NCBI GenBank assembly: GCA_963590165.1
Contig: CAVANO010000015.1
Coordinates: forward strand, 62,001-126,000
Reading direction: 5' to 3'
DNA length: 64,000 nt
DNA from: UBA11524 sp963590165
Lineage (GTDB): Bacteria > Bacillota > Clostridia > Christensenellales > Aristaeellaceae
Every line of letters begins with the position of its first letter. Position 1 is the first letter of the stretch. The translations under genes and the position numbers were made by a program. Below, in pieces: positions 16,909-25,547 of this stretch. The notes under the pieces were generated by a model that saw nothing but the letters and a program-made list of their open reading frames with translations, was not told the origin of the DNA and did no database searches.

Positions 16909-17919
16909 CTTGCACACGCCAAGCGACTCGCCCTCGAGCAGCTTGACCGGAATGACAGCCGTTTCGCTGCCGGCAGTACGCGGATTTTCGATGCGGTCAA
17001 TCAGGAATTCTGCAGCCTGTGCGCCGATGCGCTTCGTGTCCTGCTCAATCGTCGTCAGCCGAGGCTGAAGCAGCTGCGTCAAGCGGATCCCGTCATAGCC
17101 TGCGATGGACAGATCATCCGGCACACGCAACCCAAGCATTTTCGCCGCCTGCAGTGCGCCGAGTGAGGACTGGTCATCCGGCATCAGGATGCATGTCGGC
17201 GGCTTTTGCAGGTGCATGAGGTTCAAAACCGCCTGCATGCCTGCCGCCGGATTGTCGTACACACTTTCGACGACGTAATCAGGGTCGACCTCGATGTTGT
17301 GCTCCTGCATCGCGCGATAGAAGCCGGTGACGCGGTTTTCCGTAACGGACGAGCGCTTGCCGTGCACATAGGCAATGCGTCGATGTCCCTTTGAGACGGC
17401 ATTCGCGACAAGCATCTTTACGCCGTTGATGTTGTCGGAAAGGACACATGAGCGGTTATTGAAGCTATGGTCGATGGTCACGGCAGGGATGTCGCTATCC
17501 ACGAGCTCAATGACCTCCGGCGCATAGAAATTCGCGCAGACAACGCACACGCCGTCGAGATTCCGGTAGCGGCAATGCTCCAGATACGTCATGCCCGTCC
17601 AGCCGATATGGTGGTTGATGAACGTGATATCATAGCCGCGCCGCTCGCCTTCCGACTTAAACGAATCCAGCACGGAGGCAAAGAAGCTATGGGTCAGACC
17701 TGTGCCACTCTCCTCCTGGAAGAGCACGCCGAGGTTATAGGAGCGGTTCGTCTTGAGCGTACGCGCGATCGCATTGGGATAATAGCCGATTTCACGTGCG
17801 GTGCGCTGCACCAGTTCACGCGTCTCCGCGCTGATATCCGCGTAATTGTTGAATGCCTTGCTGACTGTCGAAATCGACAGACCGCACTTAGCAGAAACGT
17901 CCTTGATTGTTACAGCCAC
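16900..17919 (-). CDS. LacI/GalR-family transcriptional regulator
   Basis: The 339-residue protein has an N-terminal helix-turn-helix (TIKDVSAKCGLSISTVSKAF, residues about 4-23) and hinge helix region NAIARTLKT, followed by a periplasmic-binding-protein-like effector domain (LGVLFQEES ... IAYVHGKRSSVTENRVTGF ... LSIAGYDGIRLTQLLQP ... TTIEQD). It represses or activates in response to a small sugar-like ligand. A palindrome AAACCGGTTT lies just downstream of its own -10 box, so self-repression is likely. No sugar-use operon is adjacent, so the regulated pathway is unknown. Confidence 0.92.
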   Translation of the reverse strand: MAVTIKDVSAKCGLSISTVSKAFNNYADISAETRELVQRTAREIGYYPNAIARTLKTNRSYNLGVLFQEESGTGLTHSFFASVLDSFKSEGERRGYDITFINHHIGWTGMTYLEHCRYRNLDGVCVVCANFYAPEVIELVDSDIPAVTIDHSFNNRSCVLSDNINGVKMLVANAVSKGHRRIAYVHGKRSSVTENRVTGFYRAMQEHNIEVDPDYVVESVYDNPAAGMQAVLNLMHLQKPPTCILMPDDQSSLGALQAAKMLGLRVPDDLSIAGYDGIRLTQLLQPRLTTIEQDTKRIGAQAAEFLIDRIENPRTAGSETAVIPVKLLEGESLGVCKEK

Positions 17920-17954
17920 TGCATCAGCCTCCCCTCGCCTTGGCTGTTTTTGCT

Positions 17955-17964
17955 AAACCGGTTT
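17955..17964. promoter_or_regulatory. Candidate LacI-type operator
   Basis: AAACCGGTTT is a perfect 10-bp palindrome with the central CG typical of LacI/GalR operators. It lies about 12-21 bases downstream of the -10 box, in the start of the lacI-type transcript. Confidence 0.65.
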
Positions 17965-17975
17965 CGTTCCTGTTT

Positions 17976-18004
17976 AGTATAGCCTATTTTTCGTAAAAAA
18001 TCAA
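17976..18004 (-). promoter_or_regulatory. Sigma-A promoter of the LacI-type regulator
   Basis: On the minus strand: -35 TTGATT (17999-18004), 17-base spacer, -10 TATACT (17976-17981). Confidence 0.8.
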
Positions 18005-18068
18005 GCGGTTTTGTCCTTTTTTATAACTGATTTATCCGAATTTGCCATGCTTGCGAAACGTTTTTCGT

Positions 18069-20240
18069 TCATGCCTGCTTTTCCAGCTTCTCCAAAAACA
18101 ACAGCGCCTGACGCGTGTTTTCGCCCTTGCGGAGCTGCATGCCCACGATGCGCGCGTTTTCCGCCAGATGAGCGTAATCCGCTTCGGTCAGCGAGCGCAC
18201 TCGTTCCGGAATCTCGCGCAAGCTGTCCACCAGCAAGCCGACCTCGTGCTGACGCACAAACTGCGCAGCAGCAGCGTTGCGCCAGATCATGACCGGCATG
18301 CCTGCCGCAAGGTACGCGCTGAGACTGCGCGGATTGCTGAGCAACTGATACGCGCCGGCGGCACCGTTCACGCGGTCGATTTCGCTGCCGTCCCAGACAA
18401 TGCCGTATGACCCATCCATTTCATTAGGGGCGGCATTTGCATCGATTGCGCCATGATAGACAAGTCGGCTCGAGCTTTTGCCAGACCAACTTGTGCCGTA
18501 AAGCTGCCACTCCATCGGAATTTTGCCGATACCCTTCAAATAGCCGCTCTTCTCCGCAGACAGGTTGCCGGCAATGCACAGCTTGCGGCTCTTCTTGCGC
18601 ACAGGCAGCGGACCGTCCGTCACGTAATCGAAGCAATCCATCACGTGCATCGGCATCGTCAGCCCCTGTGCACGCAGATACGATTTCATCCGCTCGCTCG
18701 GCACAATCAGCGCGTCAAAGCCCGGCAGAATCAGCTGGTCGCAAGCCCTTGCATTCATGTCGTCCAATCGCTGCAGCGACGGCAGGTCATGCACCATTGC
18801 CGCCGTTGTAATGCCCTTCCAGCGCAGCATATGCAGCGCAAAGCGTGCAAGACGGTGGTGCCGCGCCGGCAGATACGGATATTGTATCACAAGCAGGTCG
18901 CCCTTATGCAGCCAGCGAAGCGCACGCAGCCAATCGCCCAGCACCTGCATCTGCGTGCGGAAGCGCTGCGGAAGGCCGCGTCCATTCTCCTCCGCCTTCA
19001 TCGGCAGCACCGCGTAGCACATTTCGCGCGCAATCTTCTCCACATCGCCGCGAACCTTGCCGGCAGCCGGAACTTCTTGTACGGGCGGCTTTGTCGTCAT
19101 CAGGAACCGGCGGCGATAACGGCGATTGTCTGTCAGCAGACGAAAACGCTCCGCTACTCGCGCGGATGACTGCGCAATGTCACAGCCTGCATCTGCCAAT
19201 GCTTCAGATTCATCGCGCCGCGGCGTGCGGCTCTCAAGCATATTCAGCATTTCCTCCGCCCAGATGGCAGGATCCTCCGCTTTGAGGAACTTGACGCGCT
19301 TTGTCAGCTTCGTTGCCGGCGGAACGTTCGTCGACAGCAGACACGGCAGACCAGCCGCCTGCGCCTCCATGACCGTCATACCGAAGCCCTCGAAGTGCGA
19401 CGGCATTGCAAAGAGGTCAAACGCCTGCAGCAGCCGATCAACATCCTCGCGCATGCCAAGGAAGAGCACTGCGTTCTCGATCCCCAGCGTAACCGCCTTT
19501 GCCTCCAGTTCTGTCAGCTCCGCGCCGTCGCCCACCATGACAAGCCGCGTCTTCGGCTCACGCTCATGCAGATGCCGAAACGAGTCGAGCAGGAACGGCA
19601 GATTCTTCTGATATTCCAGCCGACCGACATAGCCGACGACGAGGCAGTCTGTCAAATCGTACTCCTCGCGCACCTCGCGCCGAATCTGCTGCGAAAAGCG
19701 GAATTTCCGCACGTCAATGGCGTTCGGGATGACCGCCCACGGCAAATCAAGCGCCGGACATGCCCAGCGCGCACACTCCTCTGAGCTTGCCCACAGGACA
19801 GTTGCATAGCGGCTGAGCACATGATGATTGATCCGGTGCAGCAGCCCCTGCGCGCGCCCGACGGCAGAGCGGTCGCCGTTCTGCGGATTATGGCAATGCG
19901 CAATACGGACAGGAATGCCGATTTCTGCCGCCTTCTGCAACGGCGTGATGTCATCAAACACATACTCATTATCCCAGATAACATCATATTCCTTGCCATG
20001 TGCCGCAAAAAAATCATTGATTTCCCGATAATAGCGCTTCGCATTGACATTCCGCCGCGTCACGCTGTAAACCTTGCCGATTTTCTCGGCCTCTGCCTGA
20101 CAGGCAATGGTCTGATCACGGCAGAGAAAATCAAACCGGATATTCTGCATGCTCATCCGCTTGCAGTAAGCCATCAGAAAATGTTCAATGCCGCCATCGG
20201 TTGCAGTCATGCCGACAACCAGCACACGAATAGGCTTCAT
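18069..20240 (-). CDS. Two-domain glycosyltransferase fusion (GT4-type plus Gtf3-like domain)
   Basis: A 723-residue cytoplasmic protein with two glycosyltransferase modules. Residues 1 to about 370 are a GT-B fold of the GT4 type: MTATDGGIEHFLMAY near the N-terminus, VGYVGRLEYQKN, and the nucleotide-sugar binding motif EGFGMTVMEAQAAGLP (E-x7-E). Residues about 400-723 resemble streptococcal Gtf3-type enzymes: CIAGNLSAEKSGYLKG, SYGIVWDG, and LSAYLAAGMPVMIW. Such enzymes add successive sugars to surface polysaccharides or glycoproteins, so the fusion may perform two consecutive steps. It stands alone, flanked by repeats and a regulator, without a visible polysaccharide operon; the sugar transferase at 60140 is 40 kb away. 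Sugars are unknown. Confidence 0.85.
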   Translation of the reverse strand: MKPIRVLVVGMTATDGGIEHFLMAYCKRMSMQNIRFDFLCRDQTIACQAEAEKIGKVYSVTRRNVNAKRYYREINDFFAAHGKEYDVIWDNEYVFDDITPLQKAAEIGIPVRIAHCHNPQNGDRSAVGRAQGLLHRINHHVLSRYATVLWASSEECARWACPALDLPWAVIPNAIDVRKFRFSQQIRREVREEYDLTDCLVVGYVGRLEYQKNLPFLLDSFRHLHEREPKTRLVMVGDGAELTELEAKAVTLGIENAVLFLGMREDVDRLLQAFDLFAMPSHFEGFGMTVMEAQAAGLPCLLSTNVPPATKLTKRVKFLKAEDPAIWAEEMLNMLESRTPRRDESEALADAGCDIAQSSARVAERFRLLTDNRRYRRRFLMTTKPPVQEVPAAGKVRGDVEKIAREMCYAVLPMKAEENGRGLPQRFRTQMQVLGDWLRALRWLHKGDLLVIQYPYLPARHHRLARFALHMLRWKGITTAAMVHDLPSLQRLDDMNARACDQLILPGFDALIVPSERMKSYLRAQGLTMPMHVMDCFDYVTDGPLPVRKKSRKLCIAGNLSAEKSGYLKGIGKIPMEWQLYGTSWSGKSSSRLVYHGAIDANAAPNEMDGSYGIVWDGSEIDRVNGAAGAYQLLSNPRSLSAYLAAGMPVMIWRNAAAAQFVRQHEVGLLVDSLREIPERVRSLTEADYAHLAENARIVGMQLRKGENTRQALLFLEKLEKQA

Positions 20241-20315
20241 TCCTTCGCGTCACTCCCTTCAGCGTAATTCACGAAGATTTTCACCCTTTATCATATCATG
20301 TTTTGGGCGGATGTG

Positions 20316-20560
20316 CAAGGGAGGGACTCCGTCCCTTTTCCTGCCCCTTGCAGGGAATCGCAGCACGCGGAACCTGTATGCAAATGTGTGTACTCTGTCG
20401 CGAAACGGGTCAAGGGGGACTTCGTCCCTTTTCCTGCCCCTTGCAGGGAATCGCAGCACGCGGAACCTGTATGAAGACGTCACCCACTTAATCGCGAAAC
20501 GGGTCAAGGGTCGAAGACCCTTGTAGGGTTTGGGGCAAAGCCCCGACTCACCCGTTTGCA
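20316..20560. repeat. Tandem hairpin-rich repeat, two full units and one partial
   Basis: The 534-base gap 20241-20774 is mostly this element plus a promoter. A 51-base core is identical at 20330-20380 and 20423-20473, and TCGCGAAACGGGTCAAGGG recurs at 20398-20416 and 20492-20510, so the unit is about 93-95 bp. Each unit opens with a small hairpin: GGGACTCCGTCCC, GGGACTTCGTCCC and, in the third partial unit, GGGTCGAAGACCC, where the stem bases change in a compensating way. A GGGGCAAAGCCCC hairpin follows at about 20532. REP-like non-coding element; no coding signal. Confidence 0.9.
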
Positions 20561-20702
20561 GCCGAACGAAGCAATGGCTGCGGAATACTGCAGCATGAGA
20601 GGCAGAAGGCAAAGCACCTTTTCTAATCAGCGTCATGAGCATGTTGCAAAAATTTCGCGGCTTTTTCGTGAAACAATTATAACACTTTGATGACGGATTG
20701 AC

Positions 20703-20731
20703 TTGATTTTTTTCATATTTTCCGGTAAAAT
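20703..20731 (+). promoter_or_regulatory. Sigma-A promoter of the two-component operon
   Basis: -35 TTGATT (20703-20708), 17-base spacer, -10 TAAAAT (20726-20731), 44 bases before the response-regulator start. Confidence 0.75.
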
Positions 20732-20774
20732 GAAATCAGCCGTAATCCGGCAAATGCGATTGAGGTGAACCGGG

Positions 20775-21467
20775 ATGGGAAAGCGAATTTTGCTGGTTGA
20801 CGACGAACCGCTGATGCTCAAGGGGCTGAAGTACACGCTCGAACAGGACGGCTACGAAACCGATACCGCTCTGGACGGACAGGATGCACTCGACCGTTTC
20901 CGCGAAGGCAGCTATGATTTGGTGCTGCTGGACGTAATGCTGCCGAAGATTGATGGGCTGAGCGTCTGCCAGCGCATCCGTGAAAGCTCGAACGTGCCGA
21001 TTATCATGTTGACTGCCAAAGGCGAAGACATGGACAAAATTCTCGGCCTGGAGTACGGCGCAGATGACTACATGACAAAGCCGTTCAACATTCTGGAGGT
21101 TCGCGCACGCATCCGCTCGGTGCTCCGTCGCACCGGCAATCAGCCGGTGCAGGCGCAGAAAATCATCCGCGTGCATGACATGGAGGTCAACCTGCTCAAG
21201 CGCACCGTCACCTTAGGCGGCAATGAGCTTCGGCTGACTGCCAAGGAGTTTGATCTGCTGCAGCTCTTCATCACGAACCGCGGACGTCCGTTCTCCCGTC
21301 GGGAAATGCTCGACGCCGTTTGGAAGCAGGATGATTATACAGGCGATGCGCGCACCGTCGACGTACATATCCGCCGCCTTCGCGAGAAAATCGAACGCAA
21401 TCCGGATGAGCCGGAATTCATCTTCACGAAATGGAAGGTGGGTTACTATTTCACCGACAAGGACTGA
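20775..21467 (+). CDS. OmpR/PhoB-family response regulator
   Basis: The 230-residue regulator has a receiver domain (residues 1-115) with the acidic pocket VDDEP, phospho-acceptor D53 in LLDVMLPKIDG, T80 and K102 in MTKPF, and a winged-helix DNA-binding domain (about 130-230) with LRLTAKEFDLLQLF, FSRREMLDAVW and RTVDVHIRRLREKIE. Phosphorylation by the kinase encoded next would control its DNA binding. It heads the operon with the kinase and two GerMN lipoproteins; the kinase frame overlaps its 3' end. Confidence 0.95.
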   Translation: MGKRILLVDDEPLMLKGLKYTLEQDGYETDTALDGQDALDRFREGSYDLVLLDVMLPKIDGLSVCQRIRESSNVPIIMLTAKGEDMDKILGLEYGADDYMTKPFNILEVRARIRSVLRRTGNQPVQAQKIIRVHDMEVNLLKRTVTLGGNELRLTAKEFDLLQLFITNRGRPFSRREMLDAVWKQDDYTGDARTVDVHIRRLREKIERNPDEPEFIFTKWKVGYYFTDKD

Positions 21468-22911
21468 CCGACATTTATTCGCATCGCTTCGCCGCAGCGC
21501 ATCATCGCTCCGCTGGAAGCTGATGCTGACGTTTCTGCTCGTCATCGGCGCATCGTTCGCCGTAATGGCCTCCATCATGATTCAGCTTGTCAGCAACACC
21601 CTGTATGAACAGCGCACCCGTCAGGCCACCCGCTCGCTTGAGCAGCTGGCTTCGTCGGTTGCGCCTTTTTTTGCTTCGGCACAGACGGAAAGTCTGTCCG
21701 AGCTGCTTCGGACGCAATCTGGTGAGCTTGGCGGCCGTCTGCTCGCGGTCGATGCAGACGGCAAGGTGCAACTGGACACGTTCGGCGAAAAGAGCGGTCA
21801 GCGGCTGAGTCTGCCGGAGACGGTTGCGGTGCTGGTGCACGGCGAAAGCTCCGCGTTCGGCCTCCACCGCACGGAGGATTCTTACATCGCGGTTGCCGCA
21901 GCCGTCATGGTGTCGGACGGAAATCGGCTGGGAGCGCTCGTGCTGTCGCTGCCCGTAGATGAACTGCAAGCGGCGCTTGAAACCATCACCCATCAACTGC
22001 TTGCGATTTTCATCGTGACAGCAGCATGCGCAATGGCGGCGGCGCTTGTGCTGTCCGGCAGGCTGACGCGGCCCATCAAAGCACTGACAGCGACCATCCG
22101 GCGCATGGGGCGTGGCGATTTGAGTGCACGTGTCAGCGTCCGCACGTCGGGCGAGCTCCGCGAACTGGCAGACAGCTACAATGTCATGGCAGAGCAGCTT
22201 GAGCACCTCGATGCCAGCCGCAGCCAATTTGTTTCCGATGCCTCGCACGAGCTGAAAACACCGCTCGCAACCATGAAGGTGCTGCTGGAAAGCATGATTT
22301 ACCAGCCGGACATGCCGGATGAGCTTCGTGCGGAGTTCATGCAGGACATCAACCACGAAATCGACCGGCTGAACACCATCATCACCGACCTGCTGACACT
22401 CACGCGCGAGGACAGTCAGGGCAAGCCGCTTCATACAGAGCGCTTTGACCTGTCCGCGCTGGCGGAAGAAACCGTCCACACTTTGCGCACAAACGCCGAA
22501 CAGAAGTCGCAGGTGCTGACGGCTGATATCGCACCGGACATTGACCTGCTCGGCGACCGCAGCAAGCTGGCGCAGGTGTTCTACAATCTGACCGACAACG
22601 CCGTCAAGTACACCCCCGAAGGCGGTCACATTGCTGTCACGCTGCGCAGAGACGGCGCACAGGCGGTTTTTACCGTGCAGGATGACGGCATCGGCATTCC
22701 GTCCGAGGATCAGAAACACATTTTCGAGCGTTTCTACCGCGTGGACAAGGCACGTTCTCGCGAAACCGGCGGCACCGGTCTCGGGCTGTCCATCGTCCGG
22801 CAGATGGTCACGCTGCACGGCGGCACGGTCGAAGTATCCTCATCGGTCGGGCATGGCTCCACCTTCACCGTGCATCTGCCGCTGTCTGGAAAAGGAGGCG
22901 AGCAGGCATGA
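21406..22911 (+). CDS. Membrane sensor histidine kinase
   Basis: Membrane helices at LMLTFLLVIGASFAVMASIM and about residues 195-220 flank an extracytoplasmic sensor of roughly 140 residues; then a HAMP domain (RLTRPIKALTATIRRMGRGD), the phospho-acceptor H-box SDASHELKTPLATMK, and the N, G1 and G2 ATP-binding boxes (NLTDNAVKYT, DDGIGI, GTGLGLSI). The start is uncertain: the only in-frame ATG upstream of the first helix is 21406, overlapping the regulator by 62 bases without a ribosome binding site; an ATT at 21448 has GGAAGGTGGG just before it; the ATG at 21523 would cut the helix. From 21406 the product is 501 residues. It overlaps the next gene by ATGA. Confidence 0.9.
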   Translation: MSRNSSSRNGRWVTISPTRTDRHLFASLRRSASSLRWKLMLTFLLVIGASFAVMASIMIQLVSNTLYEQRTRQATRSLEQLASSVAPFFASAQTESLSELLRTQSGELGGRLLAVDADGKVQLDTFGEKSGQRLSLPETVAVLVHGESSAFGLHRTEDSYIAVAAAVMVSDGNRLGALVLSLPVDELQAALETITHQLLAIFIVTAACAMAAALVLSGRLTRPIKALTATIRRMGRGDLSARVSVRTSGELRELADSYNVMAEQLEHLDASRSQFVSDASHELKTPLATMKVLLESMIYQPDMPDELRAEFMQDINHEIDRLNTIITDLLTLTREDSQGKPLHTERFDLSALAEETVHTLRTNAEQKSQVLTADIAPDIDLLGDRSKLAQVFYNLTDNAVKYTPEGGHIAVTLRRDGAQAVFTVQDDGIGIPSEDQKHIFERFYRVDKARSRETGGTGLGLSIVRQMVTLHGGTVEVSSSVGHGSTFTVHLPLSGKGGEQA

Positions 22912-23888
22912 AGAAACTCCGTTTCCTTGCGCTGATGCTGATTTTGCTGTTGCTGACCGGCTGCACGTCTGAGCCGCTTGCGTCCCTATCCGTAACGAGC
23001 GCACCGCAGGAGGATGACGTGCCTGAACCTGAAAGCAGCACTGCCGACATCGAGCAGCATTCCGTCCTCTGGTTTCGCTTCCTGGATGAACCGCTTCTTG
23101 CTGCCGAGGAGCGCACCGTCAGTCGATTGCCGAATGAATCATACGAAACAGCACTGCTGAAAGCGCTTCTCTCCGGACCAAGTCTGACCAATGCAAACCT
23201 GACAGCGCTATTTCCGAGCGGCACGCACATCGTATCCACCGTCCGGCAGGACGACATGCTGTTCGTCACGCTCTCCAGTCAAATCATGAACCGCCTGAGC
23301 GATGAGCCGGACAATTGGCAAAGCGATGCATCCTGGCGGACAGAAATCCCGCTCCGGCGTCAACTCGCCATGCAGAGCATTGCCGCGACCATCACTGAAA
23401 ACACGACCGTGCAGCAGGTCGTCATCCTTGTCGAACCAAATGGCGATGTGACCGACTCCATCCGTCTGCGGCAAAGCTATTACACGCTGGACAGCAGCGA
23501 CTCGTCGCTTGCCGACCCGCTCGTGCGCGACGAATCGCTGCTGCTGACGCCTGCGAACACGCTGAACGTCATCCTGACGCTGCTGAAATCACAGGACTAC
23601 GCGCGGCTGTACCGCTATGTTGCCGAAGAAGACCCTGATACCGGCAAAGATAAGCCGTCCTCCGATGAATTTGCCGATGAACTTCGCGCATCCGCCGCAC
23701 TCGTGTCGTTTTCCTTCTCCTGCGGCAGCATATTCGGTTCGCAAGCCGCATTCACCCTCAGTGGGCTGACGACAAAGAACGGCATGGATCAAACGATTTC
23801 CGGCAGGGTTGTGCATCTCGATCGGCAAAACGGCATCTGGCAGATTCCGCTTTCTCAGCTGCTCGCTCTTGTGGAGGGAACGACATGA
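22908..23888 (+). CDS. GerMN-domain lipoprotein (first of two)
   Basis: A 326-residue exported protein with signal peptide and lipobox LLTGC at residues 15-19. After a Ser/Pro/acidic linker comes a GerMN-like domain (LPNESYETALLKALLSGP ... GTHIVSTVRQDDMLFVTLSS ... AMQSIAATITENTTVQQVVILVEPNG, about residues 50-200), the fold found in sporulation protein GerM and actinobacterial LpqB. The rest has a second alpha/beta segment. Its start overlaps the kinase stop (ATGA) and its stop overlaps the next gene the same way, so it is translated with the kinase. By analogy with LpqB it may modulate the sensor from outside the membrane; that is inference. Confidence 0.8.
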   Translation: MKKLRFLALMLILLLLTGCTSEPLASLSVTSAPQEDDVPEPESSTADIEQHSVLWFRFLDEPLLAAEERTVSRLPNESYETALLKALLSGPSLTNANLTALFPSGTHIVSTVRQDDMLFVTLSSQIMNRLSDEPDNWQSDASWRTEIPLRRQLAMQSIAATITENTTVQQVVILVEPNGDVTDSIRLRQSYYTLDSSDSSLADPLVRDESLLLTPANTLNVILTLLKSQDYARLYRYVAEEDPDTGKDKPSSDEFADELRASAALVSFSFSCGSIFGSQAAFTLSGLTTKNGMDQTISGRVVHLDRQNGIWQIPLSQLLALVEGTT

Positions 23889-25378
23889 CACGCACTTATT
23901 TCCGTCGGACGCAGCTCTGCGCGATGCTGCTTGCACTGCTGCTCGTGCTGACCTCCTGCACGCAAAGATCATCGCTGACAACATCCGAAACGCTGCCGCC
24001 GCCGAGCAATCCCTACGATGCCCCAGCTGACTTTTCCGGCATGACAACATCGCAGCGCGTTGCCCTGTATCTGCCGGATGCACTGGGCAAAACGCTCCTT
24101 TGCCGTTATGAGACGATTGATCTGAGCCGGACAGAACATCCGGAGGAAGCTGTGCTGAATCTCCTGCTTTCAGCAGAAAGCGATAACGAAACAATTGCCC
24201 TGTCCTCATACGGTTCCATTGCACTTGCCGCCGAGCACGCCATCACAACCGCCAATCAGGTCTGCACAGTGAATCTGTCCTCGTCCGTCCTGTCGCTGGA
24301 ATTGGAGACGCTGTACACCGTCTGTCTGTCCATTGCGACAACACTCTGTGCCCTGCCTGAGGTACAGTATGTCAACATCCTCGTTGCCGGATATCCCATT
24401 GCCATGGACATTCAAAATCTGCTTCCGCCGGGCGTTCTTTCCTCCGCTGCAGGAAAAGACATTGCCAGCCTATGGTCACAGTTGACTGCGCAGCGAACCG
24501 GCGCTGGCGGCATTTCGGCGCGAACTCCGCTGACAAGCGCTGCCGTGCTGTACTTTCCGCTCGAGGACGGCAGCGGCCTGACCTGCGAGGTGCGTCAGCT
24601 CTCCTTTGACGGGCAAAATGTGCAGCAGCTGGTATATGGGTTGCTTGATGCGATGTCCGCCGGAACCACCGAATCCGCCGCGGCAATCATGCCCGACATC
24701 CGTTCACTGCTCCTGATGGCGCCGGAATGCACCGTGCTCGCCAATGGTCATCAATCCGTCACGCTCTCATTGGTGCCGGATGCCTTGACGCGCATCGCCG
24801 AAGCCGGCATCGATCCCGTCTGCTTCATTGCTGCCGTCACTTGCACGCTCACGAGCTATGTTCCCCTGCTGGAGCGCGTCATTTTCTCGCTCGGCGACAC
24901 GCCGCTTTCCGTCCTGACTTCCAGCCTTCACGGCACCTGCGACCTGCCCAGCGGCATTGCGTCACGCGCCGACTTCACTTCCCTGCTGACGGATTCTGCT
25001 GCAGGCTATGTGCCCAACGGCAAGCGGCTATCGTACTGTACGCTGCCGCTTCCGGCGGATTCATCGCTTTCGCCAGCCGCCCTGCTGAATGCACTGTGGT
25101 CGAAACTCTCCCTGACGCTGGATGAATCGGATGTGCTCGGCGCCGCCGTCACGGACGATACGCTGCTCATCAGCCTGAGTGCGCACAGTGCGGAGATCAT
25201 CCGAAACGCTGATTGCTCCCAGCGGCTCATCGCCTACAGCATGGTGTCAACGCTGACGTCACGGTATTCTGTCCGCCGTGTGCGGTTCTTTTTCGGCAGC
25301 GAGGCGGTCGATTCTTTATCCGGCGATGTGCTCTGGTCAGGCGAATTCATGACTGACCCGTCCCTTCTTGCCGAGTAG
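23885..25378 (+). CDS. GerMN-domain lipoprotein (second of two)
   Basis: A 497-residue protein with a signal peptide and lipobox LTSC (residues 22-25), then a proline/serine linker. A GerMN-like unit is visible at about residues 55-175 (HPEEAVLNLLLSAES, QVCTVNLSSSVLSLELET, LPEVQYVNILVAGYP), and a second similar pattern of ALLNALWSKLSL followed by DDTLLISLSAHS occurs near residues 400-440, so the protein probably contains two such domains. It overlaps the preceding lipoprotein gene by four bases. Function unknown; anchored outside the membrane and coexpressed with the two-component pair. Confidence 0.78.
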   Translation: MTRTYFRRTQLCAMLLALLLVLTSCTQRSSLTTSETLPPPSNPYDAPADFSGMTTSQRVALYLPDALGKTLLCRYETIDLSRTEHPEEAVLNLLLSAESDNETIALSSYGSIALAAEHAITTANQVCTVNLSSSVLSLELETLYTVCLSIATTLCALPEVQYVNILVAGYPIAMDIQNLLPPGVLSSAAGKDIASLWSQLTAQRTGAGGISARTPLTSAAVLYFPLEDGSGLTCEVRQLSFDGQNVQQLVYGLLDAMSAGTTESAAAIMPDIRSLLLMAPECTVLANGHQSVTLSLVPDALTRIAEAGIDPVCFIAAVTCTLTSYVPLLERVIFSLGDTPLSVLTSSLHGTCDLPSGIASRADFTSLLTDSAAGYVPNGKRLSYCTLPLPADSSLSPAALLNALWSKLSLTLDESDVLGAAVTDDTLLISLSAHSAEIIRNADCSQRLIAYSMVSTLTSRYSVRRVRFFFGSEAVDSLSGDVLWSGEFMTDPSLLAE

Positions 25379-25547
25379 ACACGCCTTGTTCACAAAGTGT
25401 CGCACACCTTTCACTTATTTCTACCGATTGTTTAAGAATCGTTCATGCCTCTGTCATAATCTCTGATTATAATATAAGCATAGTCAGTCAGAGAGAGGCT
25501 GACCGGAAGGAATCAGAAAGATTCCTGATTGAAGGAGGGTATTGATC

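Noticed and set aside
20316..20560. CRISPR array interpretation of the tandem repeats
   Set aside because: Only two to three units with variable spacing, internal hairpins and no cas genes.
20259..20642. 127-residue minus-strand frame in the tandem repeat region
   Set aside because: Made almost entirely of the repeated hairpin units; no ribosome binding site.
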